Made by a program: the position numbers and the translations under genes. 64,000 bases of DNA from Mermis nigrescens (taxonomy: Eukaryota; Nematoda; Enoplea; Mermithida; Mermithidae): contig JAVLUZ010000157.1 in assembly GCA_036768485.1 (NCBI GenBank), positions 14,511,877 to 14,575,876 on the forward strand, read 5' to 3'. How positions within the stretch are numbered: the first letter of the stretch is position 1; the number at the start of each line of letters is the position of its first letter. Positions 36,674 through 48,600 of the stretch are shown here, piece after piece. The notes under the pieces were generated by a model that was not told the DNA's origin, did not search any database, and saw only the letters and a list, made by a program, of their open reading frames with translations.

Positions 36674-39600
36674 TACATACAGACACACACACACACACAC
36701 ACACATGCACATCAGGGGTATACTCGTAAAAGTATTCCCTACCAAAACTATTGAAAAGCATAACCCCTCAGGCCATTTTGGACCACTACCTATTGCTTGA
36801 ACCATGAAAAATCGTCAAACGACGTCTAACAGTATAATTTTAGGTACATATACTTATTTTCCGAGCATTAGACTGCCCAATTCCAGTCAATTAAATCGCC
36901 TTTATTCATATTGTTTTCATACAAATTCAGCCATAAATATTCATAGAGAATAAGATGCAACGCATTAAGTATACAAATTTGTCAAAATTTGACATTAAAT
37001 AGGTAAAAAAATTACGCTTCACCCCCAACCCTAAGGAAACTCAGTTTGCCCCTCCTAGAACTTTTGACCTAGTGCATATAATAGTACATTTAAACTAATT
37101 GCGTACAAAGTTTAAAATCTCTTGGTTACCTACGCATACACACACACACACCTTCCTTGCACGCTTAAAAACGAACCTTGTACAAAAACTGAACTTGCTA
37201 AAACATAAAACTGCGCAACATTACAATCGTATGATTGGTTGCTCACTTAAACGTTTCAATCTGTTTCTTAAAACGTATTTCTAGCAATTTTTTATACAAA
37301 GTTTGTTTGTACATGTACAAAGATGGCCCCCAAAAGTCTTTGTACATTTTGTACATGCCAATTTTTGTGTACTATAATATGGTACAGTAGCGATTTCAGT
37401 GTGGTAAAACAGGGTTTTCGACCTTTGTTGGTGAACTTCAACTTATTTCTGGGTTTCTGACGCCAAAAATTACTAAAAATTGTCTCAAAACGGTGCGAAG
37501 AGCCGAAAAATTTAAAAATTTTTCATTCTAAATTCGAATTCTGCCATTTTAAAGATATATGGGACAAGCACTACTCATTTCAGCGCGAAGCGACGAATTT
37601 TGCACCTTTTTACAGTTTTTGTCTTTCCAAAAATCTGTGTACATGTACAAAGACGGTCCTGAAAAGTCTTTGTACATCGGGAAAACAACTTTGCCAAATA
37701 CAAAAAACAGTGATTTCTAACCTCCTTTGACTTCTCCATTGGTACAAATGGCGCACATGGATATAGTAGTAAGCACAGTAACAACGGAGCTGAGCAGAAT
37801 AACGAGTCCAGCGTACAGTATGCCAGCTTTGCCGGTCATCCAACTAACCCGCAAATAGAGCATCGTGCCTAATATGCTCAGTACGCAGCGCATCTAATGA
37901 AATTGTTTTCGGTTATCATGATTTTTTAACATTGAATTACTTTTGTGGTATGCAATAACAAAGTCGTTTGAAAATACACTATTTTTAGCCTAAGTGGCTC
38001 AATGGTCTCCTTCAGCCGGGGAAGGTATTAACCCCTCTCAACCCTCCTTACGTGCATTTATGATTGTCGCGTATGCAACAGGGGGATGGGTATCATCACC
38101 CCAATTTTTTTTGAAATTTTTTACCTCCCTAGCTTCGATTTTTGGCAACTTGGGTTTTCAGGTCATTTTTGGGCGTTTTTTGCCATAAATCGAAGGACAT
38201 TTATCCCCTTCCTAAAAATGGCCGACTGCCCACACTGCCAAAATTTTGAGCTATTACGTGTCAAACGTACAGGTAAGAGGAAGATTGGGAATCCATTATC
38301 CATACATATAAGAGGGGGCAGGGGAGATCCCCCACTTGAAGTTAGTCGTCCCCCCAACCCCCAAAGCCAGAAATTTCTTGCCCCCCGATTTTAGGGAAAA
38401 ATTGAATTTTTTGACTGTTTTTAGGTGTTTCTGACCATTTTCGGCCAAAAATTGAAAGGTCATTTACCCTCCCCCACGGTAAAAATGGCCGATGAGCCCC
38501 TACTTAAATTTTCGAACCGTTAAACTTATGCCCACGTCTAATCCAGAGTCAGTCGTCCCTATCCCTAAAAAAATGTGATATTTTTACCTTTCCATCCTTG
38601 ACTTTCGGGTAAAAAACTCGCGTTTTGATAAAATTTCCAACTGCTTTTGGTACGAACTTCGACCAAAAAAGGTCATTTATGCCAAATCTGGCCGACTACT
38701 CTCGCCAAATTTTGAGCCGTTATATACGTACACAGCGAATGTATTCTACTCCTTACCAAAACTCCTCTAATCCAACCAAATTTGGCCCTCGGAGTCGATA
38801 CTGATTTGACTTCGATACCATCAACGGATTGAAAAGCCTCAAACACAAAAGATTTAGCGCAATGAACATAAAGACCAACTAGCAGAAAGTTGGTTCTTTT
38901 CTGAGGAGCCGAAATAAAGCTTGCCTTCATTTATGATAAATTAAGGAAACGATGATGAAAAATAGAATTTGACTACCGTTTACTATTTTTCTCTTATCTA
39001 AACAAATGAGCCTATTCTTTGTTCATTAAAAATCAATTTGAATATGATAAAAATTTGAAAATAAAGCAACAATAAAATATTTATTAGTGCCACCCACGGT
39101 TTTTTTTGTATTCGGCAAAGATTTTTCCCGAGGTACAAAGACTTTTCAGGACCGTCATTGTGTATGTACAAAGATTTTTGGGATGAAAAAACTGTAAAAA
39201 GGTGTGAAAATTCCAAGAGTTTGTCCTATATATCTTCAAAATGGCATAATTTGCATTTAGAATAAAAAATTTTGAAATTTTTCGGCGCTTCGCGCCGTTT
39301 TGAGACAATTTTTAGTAATTTTTGGCGCCAAAAACCCATAAATTAGTTAAGATACACTACCAAAGATCGAAAAATCCTGTTTTACCACACTAAAATCGTT
39401 ACTGTACCGTATTATAGTACACAAAAATTTGCATGTACAAAATGTACAGACTTTTGGGGCCATCTTTGTACATGTACAAACGGACCTTGTACAAAAAAAA
39501 CACGGGTGCCAATTAAAATCGGCTGTAAAAAATTTCAGTCAACCTAGCATTTGCTAATACGAAAGTGCAATTACATAGATACATCAAGCAATGCACCACA

Positions 39601-42600
39601 AAGGGTAAGATTATGCTTAAAAATACTAAAAATTCATGGACGGCAAACTTTGGTGGATGGCCTGGCCAGTTCGTCCTACCCGAAATTTTGAGTTTTCATC
39701 CGTAAATATGTGTTTCATATGGCTCAACATAAATCTGAATTACGTAAGTAGAAATTGGTAAAAAGTTTTCACTAAATTTGTAAATTCTATAAAAATGAAG
39801 CTGACAGGTACAAATGTAAGCAAAATTAAAATGAAATCAAATGAGCGAAACTAAACAATATTAAATTAAACAAGGTAAACTTTTTTTAGCATTCACTAAG
39901 TCAAAGTGAAGTCTGTTATGCTAAAATTATATATCGCGTAAGAAAGCGCCTATGGATGTGGCTACAGAAACGCACAGCGTAGGAATTATGAAGGATTGAA
40001 ACAAATTTTTCCTTATGTGTCTTTTTTGACTCAAAAACGATGGATATGAGTCAAAAACGACATCTTTGGCGTTTATAACAATGCTCTTTCATTTTATAAT
40101 ATAAAAATATTAGAATATTTGGGAAAAATCGATTAAATTGAACAATATATTGTCGAAGAACGAATCAAAACATCGCTAAACACGCTTGAAACAGTACATT
40201 TTCTACGAATTATTCGGAAAATCACGAATTCTAGAAGGAAAACTATTTCTGGGGGAGGGAAAAAAACCTTTCTGGGGTCGGGAAATATCCCAAACTCCAT
40301 CAGATCATGTATGATTACCTACTTTAAGAGCTAATATCAGAAGAAGCAAGAAAGAGGCGAAAAAGTTAAAGAAAAACATAGAACAAAAACAGAAAAAGGT
40401 AAAATGTATACTCCGCGTCCCATGAAGGGTCTCAAGTCAGTCATGCCAACTCCGCCGTTCATTTGCTGTTCGTGCAACTCGGCCAAAGTTGGCCGAAGGG
40501 CCATGGCTCCTTCGATTGACATCACATTTCTACAATCAATATACATAACGTTTTTGCTTCTTTACACACAAATACACATGTAGCAGGGTGGATGAGGATC
40601 TCCCATCCGAAGTTGGTCGTCCCCCATTTCTGATATCATAGAATTTTTGACCACCCATTTCCGGAAAATGAATTTCTTGGCCGTTCGTTAGTGTTTTTTT
40701 GGCCGTTTCTGCGGAAAAATGAAGGTCGTTCACTCCTCCTTCCCCCAATGGCCAGGGAACTCCACCTAAAATTTTGAGCCGTTGAATTTATGCACACATA
40801 AGCTTGTTTTGTCGTAGACTCGACAGCAAATAAGACAAAGAATTTTAAAAAATATAAAAAAATTTTACGTAAACAGAACAGTGTTTTTTTTGTATTCGGC
40901 AAAGATTTTTCCCGATGTACGAAGACTTTTGGGGGACCGTATTTGTACATGTACAAATTTTTGGGAAGACAAAAACTGCAAAAAAGGTTTAAAATTCGCC
41001 AGAATTTCGGCGCTTCCTGCCAAAATGAATAATTGTGTGTGCTATATATCTTTATAATGTCAGAAATTGCATTTTGAAAGGAAAAATGTCAAATTTTTCG
41101 GCGCTTCGCGCCGATTTTGAGACGATTATTAGTGATTTTTGCCCTCAGAAACCCAGAAATTAGTTAAAAAGACACTACCAAAGGTCGAACAACTCTGTTT
41201 TTGCCACACTACAATCGCTTCTGTACCATATTATAGTACTCAAAAATTTGTGTGTACAAAATATAAAGAGATTTTTAAAACCTTCTTTGTACATGAACAA
41301 ACGGACCTTGTACAAAAAAACAATGCTTTAGGGATTATCTTTGTACATGTACAAAAGGACCTTGTAGAAAAAACACTGAAACAGAAGGTCAATCAATTAC
41401 AATTTTTGCAAATTCTTTCAATGTAAAAAACCAACCCCAAACTATCAACAAAACAGCTGACAATTTTTCTCAGAAACAGAGGGCAAGTAATGCTAAAGAT
41501 TGATTTTTAGCCAAACTACTTTATCAGCCATATTCTTCTTGCATACAATTTTTCAAACTGCAATGAGAGCAAATCACAACGATCAATAGAAATTTTTCAA
41601 TACAGTAGATTTTACACCTCAGCTCTGCTAGGTACATTTCATATTAAACGATATGCCTAAAATTATCTAGGAAGTTTAAGTCTAATTATAGAGTTTAATT
41701 GACTTTACTAGCGAGACCTCTTATTCATTATACAAAAACCAATGAAACAGTGAAGTAAGCATGCATTTTTTAGAAAAGCTGTTGAGAATTAAAGTTGTTT
41801 TGAGTATTTTTCAGTTAAAAACAATTTCGCCAAAAACCAGTTTTTCATGTTTTAGGAAAAACGTTTTGTTTTTGTATTCTTGAAAGGAAAATCATCTGAG
41901 TAAAGTTGAAAAATACTATTTATGTATGTGAGATAAGAGCCGAAAAAATCAGTACGGGAAAATTTTCTATGGACGATCAACCACAAATTTCTTATTTCAT
42001 TGTAACTGAGAACAGCGAGAACGTGCCTGAAATGGACTAAAGAACAAGTTATTTGATACCTCCCTAAAATCAGGGACAAAAATCTCCAAAAGGACTCAGA
42101 CACGTAGCTGGCCATCCTATTTTGGGGGAACCAACACCAATTTTCGGGGGATCAAGCCCAAAAATGCCAAAAGTAGCACAAAATAACGTTTAAAAAGTCC
42201 TATTTTTCCGGTTTTTCTGAATTTGGCAAGGGGGTTCCGAACCCCCCCCATTTTCCCTAGAGTTACGTGCCTGAAAGGACTAGCTTTGGGTACGAGATCC
42301 TCGTCCCTCCTCTTAAATGTAACGGACAAAGATTCAAAAGCTTTGGTAGGTGTAGTCGACCATTTTGAGGAGAGGAATTAAATCGTCTTTTCGAAAAAAA
42401 AACCTAAAAACACCTAAAAATGGCATAAAAAGTAATATTTTAACCAAGCGGCGAGGAGGGGGAGGAAAAAATCTAAACCGTCGGGGAAAGGATGGGAGGG
42501 GCCAGACAGGCACAGCATAAGAGGGGGGAGTTAAATTTTGAAGTGCCTGTTTGGGGCTGAAAAACGGTGGATACGCGTTAAAACATTAGTTTTCGACGTT

Positions 42601-45600
42601 TTTGACAATTAAATATCTTTTTAAAGCGTAAAAATGTGAGAAAATTCAAAAAATTATCAGTAAAATTGGAATAAATTTAACAAAATATATTCTAAAAATG
42701 ATTATATGGCACGAAGCGTCTCAAAATTTGACACTTTTGAGCTAACAAACGGCAAAAACGCTTAAAGCAGCACCTTTTCAACGAATTAAGTGAAAAATAG
42801 CGAATTTTGGGGGAGTGAAAATTTTCCCGTTATCGAAAGCCATTGTAGGTGTAACGGATCGTAAATCTTGGTTGGGTTCCCGGTTATTTTTAGCGGTTGG
42901 GGAGGAAGGTAAATGACCTTCAATTTTTCGTCAAAGACAGCCAAAAAACATGTAAAAATGGCCAAAAAAGCAACTTTTTGCACAAAAATTGGGGAGGAGT
43001 CAAAAATGTTCTGACTTCAAGGTAATTGGTGGACGTCTTACTTTGGGTCGAGGAATCCCCAATCCTGTTACGTGTATGGTGAAAACCCCGCCCTGATCGA
43101 GTGTATGGAAGGGGCCGACCTTGGTTAAGGAATTTTCCCAAAACCCATGTTACATGTCAGGTACCGATAGTGGTCCTGATGCGGCGGTCGCTCCATGGTT
43201 TGTACGTTACGGAAGCTTTTCAGGTTAGTCGTACCGTACGTAGCGTTGCCGTGGTGATCGTCCGAGGCTCCGGGCGTCTGAGGCAAGTCCGATTCGATGC
43301 CGGTCGCAGTACCCACTGAAAATTGCACTTGTTTGCCAAACAACGTGGAATTATTTTGATTGACATCGTTTGACAAAGTGGTGGAGAAAGAATCAGCCGG
43401 CGTTTCGATTTCGCCCAGCTCCACCGTCTAAAATAAATATAAGAGTCCAAAATAAGGAGAGACCCTTAAATATGGAAAAAATATTAGCGTTAGACCAATC
43501 GCATACGTCCTAAGACGGGATGAACTCCTTACTCCCTGGATTGTAATTTTACTCTCGCTCCTCTACAATTTCCCAAGTGTAGAACAAACAGCCCGGCGAT
43601 TTGAACTGCTATAGCTACTTCATCAGAAGTCCTATATTTCTTCAATTTTCCGACCACGTATCAATCGTCTGTTCGCAGACTACAGCAGTGTTTTTTGTAC
43701 AAGATCGGTTAGTACATAGACAAAGATGGTCCCCAAAAGTCTTTGTGCGTTTTGTAAATGCAAATTTTTGTGTACTATAATATGGTACACTAGCGAATTT
43801 AGTGTGGTAAAACAGGGTTTTTTGACGTTTGGTATTGTATTTTAGCAAATTTCTGGGTTTCTGTCGCCAAAAATTACTAAAAATTGTCTCAAAACGGCGA
43901 GAAGCGCCGAAAAAATTGACATTTTTCTATTCTAAATGCTAATTCTGCCATTTTAAAAATATATTGGATAAACAATTGATCATTTCGGCGCGAAGCGCGA
44001 AAATTTTTCGAGAATTTCACACTTTTTTACAGTTTTTGTCTTCCCAAAAATCTTTGTACGTGTACAAAGATGGTCATGAAAAGTCTTGGTACATCGGGAA
44101 AAATCTTTGCCGATTACAAAAAAAAAAAACACTGGACTATAGTGCAGAAATCCATACAGATGAGGTAGGTACCTAGTAATAATCGAATTCGTTGATGTCG
44201 TATATCATCGTCGTCTACGTTGATCTAGAAGAGCCCGTTACATAGAGGAGAAAAAGTAAGAATTCTTCGACTCCATCATCAGAAAATTGTTTTTTTTCAT
44301 TTCCTTTAGATTTGAAGATTTCGACTCCCTGAATTAAATTTTACAAAAACTAAGGCACACTGTTCACTTTTTGAGCTAAAAATTGAATGCGCAATTTCGC
44401 TGCGGAAAATAGAAGTTAGGTGTACAAAAGGTTGAAGATTCTTCTCAAATTTCAGAGCTGTACCTCCTATAAACTTGTAATTATTTTTTCTGGAAATTTA
44501 CGTTCATTTTCGTTGCAACTTGAAAAACGGAGGACAAAACAGTTTTAACTGCAGATCAAGAAAAAACAAAAGGCTGGAAAAAGATCGTAGGCCACATTGA
44601 AAAACATAAGAAGTTAGGGAAACCAAATTTTTTCTAATAGGTATGCCTTTTTTGGACTTAAAAACGATTGATTAGGTACCTCAAACATACTACTTTTGCT
44701 TTTCCTGACAGCTTTTTCTCTCATAACGATGAAACGAAAATTTTTTAAGAAAATTTTAATTGAATTAAACAAAATATAGTCAAAAATGACTGTTTAGCGC
44801 AAAGCGCCTAAAAATTGCTCGGTATTCTGAACTAAAAGCACGCTAACTTAAAACAGGATATTTTTTCCAAAGATTTTTTGGAAAATCAAGTTATAAGGGT
44901 GAGTTAGTTATTGCGGGGTGGAATAGGTGAGCGGGTGGAACCCCCTCCAAACTCTCAAACTCATTTATGGCTGCGGCATTTCCAACCATACAAAGACATG
45001 GTAAAAAGTTCTGGGAGGAGGGTAAACCGAGTTTCCTCAGGCGGGACTGGTAAATGATATTAAATCTTGTTTTTGAATGTCAAATCTTGATACTTAATTT
45101 ACTGTTTTATTCTTCAGGAAATTTTATGATTAAATTTGCGTGGAAAAAAATAATAATTAGGGCGATGTAATGATCTGTAACGTAAAACATATACGGAATA
45201 ATGGAATAAAAGTGTCTGGATGAACGAATTGAACATTCCACTGCCCGAAAAAAACAAGTATTTGTATTTGAATTCATACTCTTATACGTCGTTTGACGCT
45301 TTTATATGGTTCAAGCAATAGATTTGGTCCCAAAACGGCTTGAAGGGGTATACCTTTCAAATGTTCAGGTAGATGGGATACCCACATACCCTCCAGTGTG
45401 CATGTATGTTTCCAGCAGTTGCGCATTTCGCGTAAAAATGCTTTGTTGCACATTTCGCGTAGAAATGCAATTTAAAACATTTTTTATTCTATACAACCTT
45501 TGTATAATTTTTATCTCCTTTTGAAAGAAGCTATCTTATCGTTATTTACGTTTTTTACGGCAAGTACACATCATAAAGATAAGAAAAAATACGCGTAAAG

Positions 45601-48600
45601 GTCAGTTATACGCCAATGAATCAGTGACGTTGAAGACGCTGTATAAAAAGACGACCAAGCGTCTTAAAGAAAACGAGAAAAGTCAACATTCAGCACTATC
45701 AACAAATTAAACTACAAAATACAGGAAAGGAATATAATTACCGAACGTGTGTTAGTAAATGCTTCCAAACGATGACCAATGAACAACACTGTTCATTTAT
45801 TTGAATGTTACAGACCTATTAAAACTCTCCTTTGCAATCATTTTGCAATATTATGTCGGTTGCAATGCAAGTATGCATTTATTGTGGCTACATCTCATCT
45901 ATATGACCCGGTAGTGATCTTAACTTAATCTCTTGCTGTTGTTAAGAAAATTGGAAAAAATTGAGAATTTTAAAACACACATATTTTCCTAAAAAAACCC
46001 ATGTGTCCTAAAAAGAACCCACTTTTAAAAATTCACTCTAGAATCGAAATTTTTGATTTTCATGCTGCAAAGTTATGTTTTAAGGTCAGGGCAGCCTTCA
46101 GCAAATGTTTTCGGCGGTTATGGTTGGTGAAATGATGTATAGTATGCCGATTTTCGAAATTTGCATGCAAATCTTGCATTAACACAGCCAAATTTTCAGT
46201 CAGTTTATTTTTAAAAGTTTATTCATCATCATAACATTCCAAAAATTTGCCAACACGCAAAACACGTCACTTTAAGGATCAAAAATCTTGCAAAAATGCT
46301 ACCAGGTAATGCGAATTTCTTCATAAATTGGCACCTTAATCAAGACCGCATTTCCGGCCACCGGATTGTTTGGAATTGGGTTAAAAAATATCGTTGGCAG
46401 CAGTGTTTTTTAGTACTCGGCAAAGATTTTTCCCGATGTACAGACACTTTTCGGGGCCGTCTTTGTATGTACATGTACAACTATTTTTAAAACGACAAAA
46501 ACTGCTAAAAAGGTCTAAAATTTGCAAAAATTTTTGGCGCTTCGAGCTGGAATGAGTAATTGTGTTGTCTATATATCTTTATATTGGCAGAAATTGCATC
46601 TCAAAAGAAAAAGTGTCAATTTTTTCGGCGCTTTGCGCTGTTTTAAGACAATTCTTAGTGATTTTTGCTCTTAGAGACCCAGAAATTAGTTAAAATACAC
46701 TACTAAAAGTCTAACAACTCTGTTTTTACCACACTAAAATCGCTAATGTACCATATTATAGTACCCGAAAAGCTGTGTGTACAAAATGTGCAAAGATTTT
46801 TGGGAAGACAAAAACTGTAAAAAGGTGTGAAATTCCCAAAAATTTTCGGCGCTTCGTGCCGAAATGAGTAATTGTTTGTCCTATATATCTTTAAAATGGC
46901 AGAATTTCCATTTAGAAGAGAAAAATGTCAAATTTTTCGGCACTTCGCGCCGTTTTGAGACAATTTTTAGAAATTTTTGGCGTCAGAAACCCAGAAATAA
47001 GCTAAAATACACTACCAAAGATCGAAAACCCTGTTTTACCACACTAAAATCGCTACTGTACCAGATTATAGTACACAAAAATTTGCATGTACAAAATGTA
47101 CAAAGACTTTTAGGGGCCATCTTTGTACATGTACAAACGGTACGGACATTGTACAAAAAAACACTGGTTGGCAGGCACAAACTTCAGGGAAGCACTTGGT
47201 TTTGTAACAAATCTACCCTTCCCTCTACAATCCAAATAACGAAAAGAAGCTTTGTTCACCGTTTTTGCAAGGTGGGTTTTTTAGGAAAAAGTGGGTTTTT
47301 TAGGTACAAAAAGTTCTTTCTGGATTCTCCAGACCCCAAATATTCAGATGTGAAAAAAATGAATTCATTAAGGTGCAGAAGGTTGCAAAGCATATTCCCA
47401 GCGATTTTAAACCAAATTTGAGATAGGTTTTTGTTAGGTCCAATGTGGGTTTTTTTAGCTCCCACTTCGAAGGTATACTGTAGATCACAAGTTGAAAATC
47501 TTGTCTCAAAAAATTTTTTTGGAAAGCCTGGCAGGGGGGCTAACATGAAATATTACAAAAATGCAGACAACCCTGTACATAAAATTAATATACAGCGCAG
47601 AAAATCGCAAAAAAATTGATCAAAATCACCATATTTTCTAAACGTTTGCAAAATTTTGTTTCTGAAGAACGAGTTAGGCCTGAATGATTATAGTATGTTT
47701 TTATAATCATATTTAGCCTATATAGTATGTAAGCAAAAAATTATTTCCCAGCTGCTCTACAAGCCGAGAAAATGAGTGGTTTTTTAAGGAAACAAATGCT
47801 CTTGGGTTTTTTTAGAGGACAGCACTATATTTTATCATAGAATCTATTGTCTGAAACGATGATCTTAAGAACAGAGGAATCACTGAATCACTTTGTCATC
47901 ACTCATGAGACTTAGGACAAAAATATACCGAATCAAGCGTGTTTGTTTACGATTTTATCTTATATGCCAGAACTTTCAAGCGTTGCTCATCTAATAAGTG
48001 CCTAACGCAATCGCTCTGCTTCGGAGCTTTCTTATGAATTAGGAATGAAATTAAGTTACACTCGTCGAGCACAGTCTTTTTTCGTACTCGGCAAAGATTT
48101 TACCCGATGTAAAAAGACTTTTCAGGACCGTCTTTGTATATGTACAAAGATTTTTGGGAAGACAAAAACTGTAAAAAGGTGTTAAATTCCAAAGAGTTTC
48201 CGGCGCTTCGCGCCGAAATGAGTAATTGTTTGTCCTATATGTCTTTAAAATGGCAGAATTTGCATTTAGAATGAAAAAATGTGAAATTTTCCGGCGCTTC
48301 ACGCCGTTTTGAGACAATTTTTAGTAATTTTCGAGGTCAGAAAACCAGAAATTAGCTAAAATACACTACCAAAGGTCGAAAACCCTGTTTTACCACACTA
48401 AAATCGTTACTGTACTATATTATAGTACACAAAAACTTGCATGTACAAAATGTGCAAAGTCTTTTAGGGGCCATCTTTGTACATGTACAAACGGACCTTG
48501 TACAAAAAACACTGCTCTCGAGTGAATTATCTGAAAATCACAGATCGTCTATACTCAATCATAAAGAGAAAATTTGGCTAGAACTTTAACCAGACTCTCA

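Noticed and set aside
36475..36800. Open frames rich in Cys-Val or Thr-His
   Set aside because: They are translations of the AC microsatellite.
43101..43319. Plus-strand open frame across 43101..43319
   Set aside because: It is the antisense of NKCC exon 2.
46864..47421. 185-codon plus-strand open frame
   Set aside because: It runs through the AT-rich interior of a family A MITE and into family K sequence; no protein features.
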